A DNA stretch of 64,000 nucleotides, taken from the NCBI GenBank assembly GCA_009760855.2, contig WPIO01000009.1, positions 3,405,001 through 3,469,000 on the forward strand, read 5' to 3'. This document shows, piece by piece, positions 44,095-56,696 of the stretch (position 1 is its first letter; each line of letters opens with the position of its first letter). Below the pieces are notes generated by a model. The model did no database searches. It was not told where the DNA came from and saw only the letters and a list, made by a program, of their open reading frames with translations. Both the position numbers and the translations under genes were made by a program. The stretch is from Cristatella mucedo (taxonomy: Eukaryota > Bryozoa > Phylactolaemata > Cristatellidae).

Positions 44095-46400
44095 ACATTA
44101 GCCGGCGGCACCCTTCCCTGCCGGGTCACGAGTACTATCCACACCTCCCGGTTCATGAACAGAAACCTCTCGGCTTCCAAGCTGGTAATGGTGTCTTGAG
44201 ACGCACAACCGCAGCAATACCATTCACTGCGTCAATACCATTCAATGCTGTGGTCCGCCAGCCAAGCTTTTTTCTTTGGCCATCAGCTGCCAGAGCGTCG
44301 ACGGTTGGGAGGGCCTCACCACCACCTACCTGCAGTGCGGTCAGGAAACACCGGGCGACGGCCGCATACTTATTGGCCTTGTTCCGAGCAGCCACCACCT
44401 GGGCATCTTAGCTGCCGTCGAGCGGCGCCATCGCATCATTTATTACCAAGTAAGTGCGGTTGTCTATCAGCGGGTCCTGCTTGAGAGCCGGACCGTCGGC
44501 AAGCGAGAAGGCGTGGCCTGCCGACATGCTGGTGAGCTCGGTGGCCGGAAGAGCTCCGATTAGGCGACCCAGAAGCAGCTTATGTCGGCCTGCGATCGCA
44601 AGAAGCATCGGCCGACAGTGGCTCAGCACGTGGCAAACGGTCTTTGCCTCCGTGCGGCATAGGCGGAAGCTAGTAAATGTCCCAGGTATAACCGACTCCT
44701 AGCGGCAGCCACTGGCAGCACATCGCAGCACTCTCAGTGGACAAACCACCTGGCCCGGAAAAACAAGCCAATACCCGTGGGATCTAGAAGTGACTGCGGG
44801 TCGTGAATCTGTCCGAGGCCAGGCAGCGGCTGACCCTGCCCTATGCAGGCTGGGCGGCCGGCACGACTGAGTGCTTGAGGTGGTCAGGGTCGGTGGATAC
44901 GGCCAGCGAGAGGCGGGGGGGGGGAGAGAGACGCTCGAGCCAGTCTGACGAGGAGCGAGGCTGCAAGGCTCTGGTGCCGCGAACGTTTCTCGTAGGACGA
45001 TGGCAGGCCATCCAAGCTGGTGACGGCTCGGTCGAGGCGGTGCCGGGCGACTTGATGAATGCTCGTGTCGGGCGAGCACAGCATGCGACGAGCTTTCTTC
45101 GTTCTTTTGATGGCGGTGTTCGTCTCGAACTGGGTCAAGCCTGGCCACCGGCGGAGTTCGGTGCCAACGAGAAATGCCCGACACGAACTGTGGCTAACCG
45201 CTTGCGAACCGACACAGCTCCAGCCGAGGCTTTTCAGCTGGCTGCAGGACAGCCTTGGGCACAAGTCTCGTCCTGAAAAAGGTAGTCCAGCCCTGACAGG
45301 AGGAAAGTCAGGAAAAAAGTGGGGAGGGCGTCAAGGATTTTCGAACGGGCGAGAAGACTGGCCTGGCGCTGGTTAATGTCCCTCTCGAGGGAAGAGCAGG
45401 AGTGCTTAAATTCAGTCCTAGGCTGATTGCACCCTTGAGGTTCAAGGTAGACCACGGACTCGTTCTGCGGCAGCTCTGCGAACCGCGGGCCATGCAGGGT
45501 AACTAAGGCGGGCACGACCTTCTCACCTTGCGGGGCGAAAACACTTCGATCTGCATGCGCAGCGTCGAAGCGGCCGATCCAGATGCAGACACGAGAACCT
45601 GTGCACTAGACGACGTCTGAGAGAACAATGAGAGGTCAGAGTTCGCCATGGCGTAGACCGAGAAGGAGTTCCGCCGAGCTGGTAGCTGGACTCCTGCGTG
45701 CTGCCAGACAGTCTGAAGACCAGCTGCCAAATCCAAAAAGGATCGGCGATAGATGGTCGCCCTGCCTGACGCCGACAGCATTCGAAAAAGCCGCCAGCAT
45801 CTCGTCGCGAACACGAAGCTCCAGCAGCGAGCCATCGTAGAGGTGCTCACGGAGCCTGCAGAAGCTCTTATCCACGAGCATGCTGATGCTCTCATCCACT
45901 ATGGCATGCCGAAGCACACGGGCAGGGAGACATGCTGGATGCTGCCGAAGGCGTTCTGCAGGTCGAAGAACGCCGAATATACCACACCGGCGCCCTGCCG
46001 ATGTCTGGCCTTGTCGAAAGCGCTCTCCACAAGGAAGGGCTGCTCTAGGCAGCCCTCCGGATCTGAAACGAGGCCCCTTTTCTGCAGCGACAGCAACCCA
46101 CAGCCATCCGCGAACTTGCACATATTCGCGGCCCGGCAGCTTGAGAGCAGCTTGTATAGCTAGGGCAAGCGCGTGATGGAGCCGAAGTTTCCGGGAAGGC
46201 TCGCTGGGTCGCACTTCTTGTGGATAAGGATCGTTGAATCCGTTTTCCACGAAGAAGGGAAGACACCAAAGTAGGGGCAGCCGTTCGGGATGCTGAGAAA
46301 ACGGGCCTGCACCCCGGGTCGACGAGGCGAAGGTGGCAGTGTTCCAGGCGGTCAGCTAGCTGAGACATGCTCTGCGGAGGCCAGCGGTGACGCTCCCGGA
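44095..46400 (-). mobile_element. R2-like non-LTR retrotransposon remnant (family C)
   Basis: A GC-rich block coding on the minus strand for a reverse transcriptase unlike families A and B. Order: GCLEQPFLVESAFDKAR and FFDLQNAFGSIQH (about 46040-45930); GVRQGDHLSPILF (45773-45735) in another frame; then YAMANSDLSLFSQT in place of the YADD region (about 45660-45620). Near the C-terminus (about 44685-44625) FRLC...HVLSHC is a CCHC-like finger with the first Cys replaced by Phe; RHKLLLGRLIGALP follows. The finger after the polymerase and the NAFGS motif are what I associate with R2 and related clades. Frames change repeatedly, so it is dead. The outer limits are approximate, and 46400-46760 is equally GC-rich but unassigned. 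Confidence 0.65.
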
Positions 46401-46887
46401 GACATCAGGCTGGACTTCTGAGCCGGGTGAGAGGGGATGGTCCGGACAAGAAGAGTGTGTAGGCGGTCATTGTTGTCTGGCCGAGCCTGCGACTCGGACT
46501 CCTAGTGAGACCAGCAGGTTGCCAGCTCACCTGTCAAGTACGTCGGCACAGGCAGCAGGATCTAGCGGACGGCCTTGGTGTGAATGGGCGCGTAGGGGCG
46601 CTGCAGAAGAGAGGCGCACCTTAGGCCCACGGCCCCGTGGACCGTCACGCATGGAGCGGTCCGGTTGAGAGGTTGCCGAGGCTCGAGACAAGTTCGGCAG
46701 GGCCTACGTTCGAGATCCTTGGCCAGGCCTCAGGCAAACGACTTTCAGTCTTCGCTCAGGAGGAAGACGGAGGTCAAGAAGCTGTGCCAGTCAATCGCCC
46801 GTACGCTGGCATGTGCTACAATTTGATCAAATTGTGTATGTCTACACATTATAATAAATTTGCATATCGGGCTAAGAGAACTGAATC

Positions 46888-47101
<214 letters not shown>

Positions 47102-47107
47102 TACAAT

Positions 47108-47190
47108 GTAGTTCATTTATATAGCTAAGAGAACTAAACCTCGATTGAGGCCTTTTGCATGTGCCGCAGGGCTCGAATGCTCGACCTTTG
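47108..47190 (-). mobile_element. SINE1 fragment
   Basis: Minus strand: CGAGCATTCGAGCCCTGCGG (B-box region), then CCTCAATCGAGGTTTAGTTC, TCTTAGCTATATAAAT. The A-box half is missing. It starts seven bases from the GT array. Confidence 0.6.
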
Positions 47191-49160
47191 TAGCATCATA
47201 TTTGGCCACGACGAGGTGTGTGCCGCCGTTCAATGTCGCTACGTATTGGCCACTACGGACGATAAAGAGCTGCTACCGTTTGAGATGGTGCTACTTTCTA
47301 TGTCGCTGCCTGCCAGGGAAATGGTGCTGACTCCAAAACAATCCCCAATGTGGTTGAGGCGGCAAACCAGGACAATCTTGGCAATCTAATTCTTCTCTCA
47401 CATTACAGAAGGGAGGAGGTTTTTACTGGAGCGAAGCTCTTTGTCCTATTGATACAAAATGTAGTGGGCAGGTAAAACACCCCAGCCATTCCTTGAGCTT
47501 GTATAACCCTTATGGAATGTTATTTTTTCAGTCAAAAGACACTGAGTTTCAATTTCAGATCATTCCGCACTCCATACAAGGAAACATTAAAAAAGGCATG
47601 TATCAACCCATATGATACTTTTTAACAAAAATTTGAGCTTGAAACCACCTACTCGACTCCAAAGTCAATTAATGCGGTCCCAGCTGCTATGGTGACAGTC
47701 ACCCAACCTTCCAAGCAACCCTTCTACAGCCTGCGACCAGCCGAGCGCAGACGTCTAATCCCCATGAGATTGTCAATGACCTTGGCAGCTCGGTACTAGC
47801 TCAGAGTTGTCTAGACTGTGATAGGGGTCCTTGCTAGCGACGTTCTCAGCTTTTGGAGCGATCCTTTCTGGAAACGTTCAAAGTCGCAAATTTTTCCAAT
47901 CCACGGGCATGAGCCTCCACGTGTGACTTCAAGTTGGCAAACTTGCTATGAAGGACAAACAGCTCGGATTATGAGACCACGGGCATCACTGCTAGTTTTC
48001 AGCATGCAGGTCTAGTGTGCCCACCTGAGCAGACAATGTAAGCATTCAACCTCGGCAAGCATTCTAGTGGCTCAGTGCCACTGCATCCTGATATTGAAAA
48101 ATCGTGCAACACAAATATGGATGCCAAAACGGAGCAGTCCAGATAATGATTAGCAGCACGCAAGCCAAGCTTCGGCAGAGCTCGGGTCGACAACTGCCAC
48201 GAGACACTTCTCAGCGGCCGTGCATAGGGCACCCGCTCAAGCTAGCTCATCGAACCAGAAACCTGGTATGCTATGCCGAATGTCAGATGCAAGAGCCCTA
48301 CGCTTTACCGTGCTGGGTGGTTGGTAGCAACCAATCAAATATGTTTGCTCGCGATCGGCTGGAGCACATCACGTCAGGCCTGAGTCAGATGTCATTTTAC
48401 TGGACAGTATTGAATTTCTGAGCATTTGTCTAAGCTCTTTGAGCCTGGGCTGGGAATGCTTTTGAGCACAGATGCTATGCAGGGCGTGTACCTTGCTAAT
48501 CAGATGCTTCAAGCCACATTCAATGACCTACCCGCCTAACAATGCAAAGTCGAAGCTGATCTGAATAGGCTTTTCGTTATTGGTGTGCTAGATCCATTCT
48601 AAATGTTCACATTTTGAGCAGATAAATGATGCCCAAATTTATGCTATAACAAGATAACAGGGGAACAGGTCCATACAATGAACCTCAAACCTGTGAATTA
48701 TATATATAAAAGCCTATTCCTAGTTGTTAAGACTATTCAAAATTAACCTATTTTCTGCTCCCTATTGCTTGATCTGAGCACTATCTATTATCTAAGATTT
48801 ATAGCTAAAGACTCCCAAAATCGCACTACAATCCCAATCGCAAACTTTTTCCTCAGTATGTGCTTGTCTTTTTTATGGTTTCTTAGTGGCTCCGGGACTA
48901 TTCCAAGGAATTATGAAGCTCTTGATTCAGGGGCTGAAAATTGTGTCGCGCATTTTGCTAATTTTTCGCGCCAGGAAAATTATATATCCCGGAGCTCTTA
49001 CGAGCTTACTTAATGGGCTATAGCACCACCTTGACGCTGACCTATGTCTTGTCTGAGCCAATAACATACTTGATCTTAAAACCTTCGTGAGGTGGTTAAC
49101 TCATCCACAGTTTGACACCGAAGATGTAAATTCAGCCTTAGACAAAGTTCTCCACTGTGT
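47191..49160. other. 2 kb with no gene or known repeat recognised
   Basis: Frames up to about 105 codons occur (48104-48421 plus) but lack motifs. Confidence 0.4.
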
Positions 49161-49600
49161 TAATAATAATAATGCACTTGATAAAGCGCCCTCAGAGAAC
49201 TCAATCTCTTTCTAGGCATTTCACACTTGCTGCGAAGGGAACTAAATTCTGTCCTAAATAGGAGTGTTTTCAAGTTCTTTTTAAATGTGGTTCAAGTCAG
49301 GGGATGTTCTGACGCAACTCGGGAGGTAGTTCCAGGCTTTGGGAGCATACGAACTAAATGCGGGGTCTCCAAAGGATTTGAGGTTTGTACGAGGTATTTG
49401 TAAACTGTTGGATTCCTAAAAGCGGGTGGTACGATGCTTGGCCTGGTGGGGGAGTATATCTGAGAGATAGGCTGGAGCCAAAGAATGAAGTGACCTAAAA
49501 GTGAGCGACAAAACTTTGAAGTCAATCCGTTGCTTGACTGATAGCCAGTGCAGATCGGCGAGAAGTGGTATAATGTGGCAACTGCGACGCTTACGACAGA
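49161..49600 (-). mobile_element. LINE family A copy with 3' UTR deletion
   Basis: AATAATAATAATGCACTTGA tail and hairpin, then most of the 3' UTR is missing (GAAGGGAACTAAATTCTGTC is the junction). Reversed coding (49525-49292) follows, for FILWLQPISQIYSP in a shifted frame and the KAWN segment, up to the LHWLPV region. Confidence 0.88.
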
Positions 49601-49647
49601 TAAAACAGAAACTTTACATTAGTCTGCACCGATCCTTGCGTAAGAAT

Positions 49648-50032
49648 ATATAATAATAATAATGTACTTGATAAAGCGCCCTCAGAGAACTTAATCTCTT
49701 TCTAGGCGCTTTACATTTGCTGCAAAGTGAAATGCAATTGAATGGTAAGTAAAATCATGCTTGAAAAACAAACAAAATGAATAATATGGTTAGGGGTGAC
49801 ATGCACAGGGTCAGCATGCAAATGTGGTTAGTGGCAGCATGCACAGTGTCAGCACGCATAAGCACATGAAGGACGAATCACAGGAACCCACTGAATGCTG
49901 TCCTAAATAGGTGTTTTTAAGTTCCTTTTAAATGTGGTCAGGTCAGGGGATGTTCTGACGGAGGTCGGGAGGGAGTTCCAGGCTTTGGGAGCATACGAAC
50001 TAAATGCACGGTCTCCAAAGGATTTAAGGTTA
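49648..50032 (-). mobile_element. LINE family A 3' end, tandem neighbour
   Basis: TAATAATAATAATGTACTTG tail, intact AAAGCGCC/GGCGCTTT hairpin, complete 3' UTR with GGTTAGGGGTGACATGCACA, and about 150 bases of C-terminal coding, truncated at GATTTAAGGTT. It is the same orientation as the copy just upstream, about 490 bases apart. Confidence 0.92.
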
Positions 50033-51419
50033 TATATATGTTAAGAGCGTGGGTTTCTTCTTAATGTAGAAGTTTTCTTTATTGCTGTCGTCCTCAGCTG
50101 CCGGCTGGATATCTGCGTGCATTTTCCCTATGACTCCTACGACTCGATAGCTGTGCTTCAGGCGTTAGATTCACTGTCACGCTTCTGCACGGACTAGGAT
50201 TTCTACGTGCGCTGTGTTTTAATGACGAATTGCAGCTCTGGAGCCAATTTTCTGTATGTTAAGCGGCAGGATCACGACAATGCTGCATCGACACCGTTAA
50301 CTAGGCCCTAACAGACACTGTTAACTGACTGCTAGTATTTAATTTACAAATATCGTAGCGAATCATTACTTCACTTCTTACTGTAGTGAAATGACTCGTA
50401 TTGTCTTTTTTAATGTCACGCATTACTCTATTCTTCCATAAATATAGACCTGGTTTACAATCCTATGATGTTGTGTGGTTTTCATCAACTAAGCACTTCC
50501 AGCAAGATCCTTACTTCTATTACCTATTGCTCACACTGGCCTGGTGGCGAGGAAAGCATAACGTGTAGACAAAGTCAAGCAAATTTAACAGACTGCTGTA
50601 CTTTGTCAGCCTCTGCAGAAAATTGGATTATTTTTAGTTAAAAACTTTTACTAACGAAAATGCGTGTGCAAAATTGCAAAGCATTGCTCTTTTAGAAGAT
50701 GTCCATTTACTGACATCCTTATTTCGGTTCTATGCGTACAAGTACATTTAAGCAGACGCGTTTCCTCTGCAGGTTATCGGCTCAATGTGCCTGTAATTCA
50801 TGTGGCAGACGAATACGCTCTGCTCAGAGTGAAATTCAAGTTCTTGACCGGCGATCGAAATCTACAAAGCTCACCCCTGACAGGTCTGACATGCGAAGTG
50901 TTTGCGTCATACGTCCGTCGGCAGACTGTCTCCGGGCTCTGATTTGCGAACTTGGTTTCGAATTCCGGCATTTAATTGGCAGCTTGTGCCGTTTACTTTT
51001 TTTGGGGCAACACTAGCAGGGAAGGCGCTCCGTGTGCGTACGCAAAGGTGAGGCATTAAATAAGCCCGCATTCATTCGCCCCAAGGAGGCAGTCTCTACA
51101 AATGGATTACCTTTACTCATGCTCAGAGCCAACAAAAAACCGAAAGCCGTCAGGATGGATTCACACTTGAGAAAAAATATGAATTGAAAATGCCTACGCT
51201 ACGTTGACAATTCCTTTACCTCCCCGCGCTTGAGAGCGGCATCGGGTGACTACGAGCATCACGTGGGTCTTTACCTAGCTTCCTCGTAATACCTTCGGGT
51301 ATTCCGCTATTATCTTCGTCAGGACTGCGCATTAGCTTTCCTCGAACACGCTACTCAAAAGGAGGCTGACCTGCTGAGCGCAGGGCTCACAACTACCGGT
51401 GGCGACGGATTCCTCTGCT
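50033..51419. other. No gene recognised; one possible acceptor
   Basis: CGCGTTTCCTCTGCAG (ending at 50773) is a good acceptor-like sequence followed by an open frame (GYRLNVPVIHVADEYALLRV) to about 50942. I recognise no family and see no partner exon, so it is not called as a gene. Confidence 0.3.
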
Positions 51420-51705
51420 CTGTCGGTCTAGACTGTTTGACGCACTTACACAACCCTCAGGGAACGACATCTGCTCTCCTGCTGCCGACTGTGACCGAAG
51501 CCTTTACAGCCGTCCCGAGCCCTGCCACGACTCAGCTATGCCTCTCACTTTCTCTTTGCTGAGTGAGACAAAGTCTGTTGTCTTCAGTAAGTAGCCACCG
51601 AAAGCCGCTTAGGCATTTAAGTCCGTTATGGAAGTCTCTCAAGTGTGACACCCGAGTCATGGTTATTGAGGCTTTGTCGAGTTGCAGACGGAGATGCATT
51701 CTTGC
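51420..51705 (+). mobile_element. LINE family B C-terminal/3' fragment
   Basis: CCTCTCACTTTCTCTTTGCT, GTGAGACAAAGTCTGTTGTC, CACCGAAAGCCGCTTAGGC and GAGTTGCAGACGGAGATGCA are diverged forms of the family B end. Confidence 0.7.
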
Positions 51706-52084
51706 TTGACGATAGCCTACTCAATCAATCAGAAGGGTCCTGCGAGTAATGGGCGACTCACATAATCGGGATCCACTTTTGTACGCTAAAGTCATTCGCG
51801 CTTCAGCATATAACGCGTATCTCGCAAGTGCGCACAAGTAATCCGCTGGAAGCCGAGCTAGGATCCCACAGCTTTCTCGCTGTCTAGCATTGACAAAGAA
51901 AACCCAGCCTTCAGAGGCCACCGAGAAAATACTGCTTGTCGGTACCATTGCCGCAGAGAGGACTTGTAATAAGATGGCGGTCAGATAGACTCAGGGACCT
52001 GTATGCATCGATGGGATGGCTACGGTCTCGAGTGGTCATATTCATAGCGGTATATTCATGGTATATAGTGGTGTATTCAGTGGT
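51706..52084. other. No gene recognised
   Basis: Upstream flank of the Kv T1 exon. No promoter motif is convincing. Confidence 0.35.
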
Positions 52085-52119
52085 ATATATATATATATAT
52101 ATTAATTTCATATATATAT

Positions 52120-52154
<35 letters not shown>
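52085..52154. repeat. (TA)n microsatellite
   Basis: TA array interrupted by TTAATTTCA and ACATACA. It lies about 0.4 kb upstream of the Kv T1 start codon. Confidence 0.93.
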
Positions 52155-52158
<4 letters not shown>

Positions 52159-52454
52159 TGGTTCATAGAATTCATATTGGTCAATAAATGTGCAGGGTTC
52201 CTCGAAAAGCCGGAAAAGCTGCAGATTCAAAGCTTTGCCTAGTTTGCTTTGCTGGTAAGATAAGCCGCGCCCGCCAGATGCGTTATGGGCTACATCCAGG
52301 CCTAAGAGTACTCAGAAATATGGGGTCGCGCTATGACATCCCAGACGAGACATTAATTTACCTGAAGCTGACGTTGATATCCTACGGCGCCAACCACGAG
52401 CAAGCGATGCGCACGGTCTGACGGAAGGGAAAGAGGGTTGGTAGAAGAGTATTC

Positions 52455-52554
<100 letters not shown>

Positions 52555-52593
52555 CGGGCTCCTTCCTGTAGGGTCACATAGTCTCGGATAGTC

Positions 52594-52896
52594 ATGACGG
52601 ACGAGCTGGGCGTTCCGCTCCGACCGGCGACTGAGTCGAGGGATCACTCCGATGAGTACTTCATCTTAAATGTCGGCGGCACGCAATTTGAGACGACGCT
52701 AAAAACGCTGTCGTCCATTCGCAGCAGCCGCCTGGAGGGTATCGCCAAGAGCAAAGCCAAGCATCCCAACTACCGACCTCTGCGAGGCGATTACTTCTTC
52801 GATCGCCATGCCGGCGCTTTCGAAGCAGTGCTGCAGCTCCATCGTAGCGGATCACTTCACCTAGGAACAGCAGTGTGCGGCAATCTCCTCAAGCAA
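52594..52896 (+). CDS. Kv channel first coding exon, T1 tetramerisation domain
   Basis: T1 (a BTB fold) lets four Kv subunits of one subfamily assemble in the cytoplasm. From the ATG, residues 21-32 give EYFILNVGGTQF, the hallmark start of T1. SIRSSRLEGI (41-50) is in place of the usual L-P-x-T-R-L stretch. DYFFDRHAGAFEAVLQLHRS (66-85) and GSLHLGTAVCGNLLKQ (86-101) match the FFDRHPGVF...YRTGKLH...VCG core of Kv1-Kv4 channels. An in-frame TAG 15 bases upstream supports this start. The domain stops before the EELxFWG segment, exactly at a donor (CAA followed by GTAAGA), so the rest is on a later exon. I see no S1-S6 downstream within the window. N-terminal 20 residues are short and acidic. Confidence 0.88.
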
Positions 52897-52902
52897 GTAA
52901 GA
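52897..52902 (+). promoter_or_regulatory. Splice donor after the T1 exon
   Basis: GTAAGA after CAA closes the exon in phase 0 (101 codons). T1 similarity stops here and the continued frame (VRYRGFSSRSAS) is unlike Kv proteins. Confidence 0.7.
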
Positions 52903-53100
52903 TACCGCGGCTTTTCCTCTCGCAGTGCGTCGCCGAAGTATTCGTCTCGTCAGCTCAACTGATGCGACTGCCTCATCAGCTTGTAGCTGCTAAGTGCGTG
53001 TAGTTGCCAGGACACGTCACTCTTGCAATACAAGGGCAGGTATAAATGGAAAATGCACGAACAAGCAATGAGCATGCGCATTTGCGTCGTTTGTGTGTGC

Positions 53101-53220
53101 CTCTAGGCTCTACTCTGTGCCTCTATGCTCTACTCTGTGCCTCTATGCTCTACTCTGTGCCTCTATGCTCTACTCTGTGCCTCTATGCTCTACTCTGTGC
53201 CTCTATGCTCTACTCTGCAG
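53101..53220. repeat. 20-bp minisatellite, 6 units, pyrimidine-rich
   Basis: Six head-to-tail units of CTCTATGCTCTACTCTGTGC; the first has CTCTAGG and the last ends CTCTGCAG. Units are otherwise identical, which suggests recent expansion. It lies about 200 bases inside the probable intron after the Kv T1 exon. Confidence 0.96.
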
Positions 53221-54494
53221 AGCCACAAAGTCTGGGTGAGTTTTACACGGAGCATTCTTCTATTTTGCACTCGAGCATTCAGCGGCTTCCAGTGCTCAAG
53301 CGGTAGCCGCCTCAGACTCCAGCTCGCGCAGCAGTTTAAGTGGTAAGCGTAGTTAATTCGGGCTGAGGGAAGGCCGAGGAGGGGAGTGACTTAGAAGCAG
53401 CAGAGCCAGCAATGCTAGAAAGGATAGGCCCGAGCTAGAAGTTAAGAGATGACGCCCTTGCAGAAGAGCTGTGCTAGTGGGTTCCACAGGGAACTGCTGG
53501 CAAGGAACAGTCGGGCAGAGAGCTCGCAGCGGAGAAAACCTCTTTTCACTGCAGGCTGCACGTAACACGCACTTAATCAGAGGCGAAAGCTCGTCTCGCG
53601 AGAGCTTCGAGAAGCTGAGTTCGCTCAGGTGCGCGTTTGTTCGGCAGCAAAGCTTGGTGACCCCTGACCTGCTGAGCCAGGCCAGCGAGCTTCGAGTCAA
53701 GGTAAACCTCTAGGCTGGTCTCACAAACCCTCTTGTAATGATGCAATTGTCTTTCTAGAAAAACCCCAATAGCGGTTGCTTCGCTTAAAAACTGATTCGG
53801 AATCAATCATATCTGTGAAAGGTAATTTAGCGGCCCCTGGAAGGTTTTCCTCATTCAGAGCTTACCTACAAGTCAGCACGGCCTCAACACTTCTGTAGAA
53901 TCGGATGTAGACGTTAATTGACTCTCACATTTAGAGAGTCTGCAGCTTCACACCTAGGTCGCGCCTGCCTGGTTATACCCTGACCCCCATTTGTAAAAGC
54001 GTGAACCGCTGGAGAAGCACATTGTAGCTCGGCCCCACTCCCTTATTGCGAGCCTTTAGAACCTTTGCACGAGCTGGTCGAACAGCTTCGATGGGTCGCT
54101 TGGGAGATTCGCCGATTTCGCTGAGTTCATGCATTCACGGGCTCGCAATGCAATGGCAGTGATTCTGAGCCGATTCTAGGACCACAAAACAGAAAATCCC
54201 CACAGAAGCTAGAATCTAGTGGAAGTAGTATCTGTATGGAACGTAGCATTTTGTGACGAAAGGTGATTCAAGTATTAACTTTGTGAATCGTATGCTGTGA
54301 TTAGCAGTTTATTTCCTGCCGTCTCAGTGGTCTCTGACGTCGAGAAGGTATTCTGAAGAACCGTCAGAAAAACTTCTCGCCACCATCGAATTGGAATTCC
54401 AGTTCCGCCATTCATACAGAATATCGGGCAAATGTTAAAGTGACTAGGTAAAGAGATGTTAATAGGTGCATTGAACTTACTGCATTTCCGGTTA
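53221..54494. other. Probable Kv intron, no exon confirmed
   Basis: Frames on both strands (53353-53700 minus, 53471-53713 plus) have no Kv or other motif. Confidence 0.35.
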
Positions 54495-54610
54495 GAGGAG
54501 AAAAGTCTCCTTATCCAGCCACACGCTCGGGGTGTCCTGTGAGTAGCAGCTCGATTTTATCGTCGTTTAGTTTGGTCTGCAGCCGTCGGCATGACTCAGT
54601 GATCAAGACA
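54495..54610 (-). mobile_element. LINE family B scrap
   Basis: Minus strand reads TKLNDDKIELLLTGHPERVA, matching [20 protein letters not shown] of the copy at 62440-62490. About 110 bases. Confidence 0.75.
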
Positions 54611-55883
54611 GTGTTTGTGAGTCGCTGTAACGGTGCTTTGAAGCGCCAGCTTCATCCGCATTCGTTTGGCTTCGGCAAACACTAGCAACCATTACGGGCA
54701 CTGCCTTGATGACCAAAAAAGGACTTGAGCTAAAGCGCCCTACTCGAGCGTATCCGTATCCGGGTGCTAGCCCTGGCCAACTTCTGATGACTTGCGGTAT
54801 CCAAGTTGGCGCCTCGAAGAGCGAATTGCCGATTCTGCCTTGACACAATGACTGCGAATGTACCGATTCTGCCTCGATAAGATATTTCGACGGCAGCTAT
54901 TCAGAGCGAGCGAGCTTGCCTTTATATATAGCCATATATAGTCCTTGCCGTGAGCGTACAACAGTCCTGTCCATTACTGCTGAGGGCAGGATCGGTACTG
55001 CATATTCTATGGTAAACAACGCTGCCCCTCAGAGCTGAGAGTGCGGCTGTCTGTCTGTCTGGCTCTAAGCCAGTAAAACTGCCTTGATCCTGGTCTACTG
55101 CTTTTTCGGTTGTTGTAGGCAGCCGCTCCCGGAATAGACTCGCGATATCCCGGGCTTTCAACATCTAGCTGATATGCTGAGCTCTGTCATATTCATTGAG
55201 AGCAAGTGGCTTAGTGCGCTCCCGCCACCGGCTCGGCGATCTGCTTTGCTCCTGAAATGGACGGTCTCTAGATCCAGGTTAGGGGAGATGACATCAGCGT
55301 CCCGCTACCCTTCCATCTGGCTGCCTTTGTGCCACACGTGACGCTGCTTCCTGGCACACGTGAAAACGATGACTCACGTCACAAGAGTAGGAACTGCTGC
55401 TCTCGGCAATAGAGGATGGCAAAGGCAAATAGCAGCATCCAGAGGGTGTGTGAGTGGTCTCGGCTTTGCTCCCGTGAAAAGACTAGCTGTTGAAAGCTAC
55501 GTTTAAATTATTTTAGCGTTTAATTAGGCGGTTTAATTATAGATTTACTTACGCAAGCGTATGGATGGCCTAAATAAGACAGCCATGAGGCCTGCGATGA
55601 CTAGTTGCAGCAGCAGAAGCCGGACCTCTAGTGTCTACGTACGGCTCGTGCTTCTAGTTCCCAGTTGTTCTCTATTTTGACGTCAGGAGCCGTTCATCTT
55701 CAATATGATTATCCAAGCTTGCTGACAAAGCTTCTATTTTACATTTCTACCTATGGCATGACTTGCCTTAAGCTTCGCGGTTTTAATTTTTGTCTGAAAT
55801 AAAAAACAGTGAGGAAAAAACTTTGAGCTGTGACCCTAGAGCATGCTTTCGCACAAACTTTCTGATTCTACATGTTTGTTTGT

Positions 55884-55886
<3 letters not shown>
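54611..55886. other. No gene or known repeat recognised
   Basis: Several short minus-strand frames without motifs. Confidence 0.35.

Positions 55887-55932
<46 letters not shown>
55887..55932. repeat. (TA)n microsatellite
   Basis: About 23 TA units. Confidence 0.95.
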
Positions 55933-55934
<2 letters not shown>

Positions 55935-56418
55935 CAGGAGAATTTCGAAATAATCAAAATCTTTTTTGTGATGTCATCTTTTGAACCATCGACGTTTCGG
56001 TTGGGTTTCTTCGGCTTTCACTCGGCCTTTAATAATATAGCATTAAAAGCCTGTTCAATCGGCGATCAAGCATCCCTTCTATTGGCTGTGAATGGCCTGA
56101 AAGTTAATTTACAGACTTCTTACAAAATACCAAAGGGAAAGTAAGAAGAAACTAATTAAAACTTAAGTGAGAGAGGAGTAGCTTGTCGCCACTTTCCCTC
56201 CAAGGCTTTCCATCTGTAACCCTTGTGCTGAACTGCTTCAAAAATGTCAGCAGCCTCATGCGCTTACATTTTCTCGGGAATAATAATTTAGCTGCATCAC
56301 TGATTCACTTGAAGACTTTGGGACATAAAAACCTTTACTCTGCCAATCCGAGACACAATAATTCTGCTGCTCCGTCCGATTACTAGGATTCTCTTCTGAT
56401 TGCCACTCGAAAGGGCCT
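55933..56418. other. No gene recognised
   Basis: Contains ATTTAGCTGCATCACTGATTC and AAGACTTTGGGACATAAAAA (about 56286-56330), which faintly recall the [15 protein letters not shown] stretch of family B in plus orientation. Too diverged to call. Confidence 0.3.
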
Positions 56419-56512
56419 AGCTATTCAACACCCTCGTTGGTAGCTAAAAGAGCCTTTAAAGCTACCATCACCGCCTGCAGCGGGTGATAAAGGATCGCCC
56501 GCTGCAGGACTA
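56419..56512 (-). mobile_element. SINE2 3' fragment
   Basis: Minus strand: GCGGGCGATCCTTTATCACC, CGCTGCAGGCGGTGATGGTA, GCTTTAAAGGCTCTTTTAGC, matching the SINE2 body and end. The head is missing. Confidence 0.65.
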
Positions 56513-56696
56513 ACCAGAACCTGCGTCGTAGACAGCGAGCGCCGTGCCTCTTTCATTCGTACTTTTGTGCAACTTGTGTGCCACTCACTTACTCAACCAT
56601 CACGAGGCTCAGCTATAACGCTGCTCGCTCTCTGTTTGCCTGAGATCTAGTAAGAGCGGCCACTGTCGCTGGCCCACAGACATTCGGGATTTTTTA

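Noticed and set aside
53046-53346. Frame across the 20-bp minisatellite as a Kv exon
   Set aside because: The residues are repeat-derived (LCLYAL units). Kv similarity ends at the donor at 52897.
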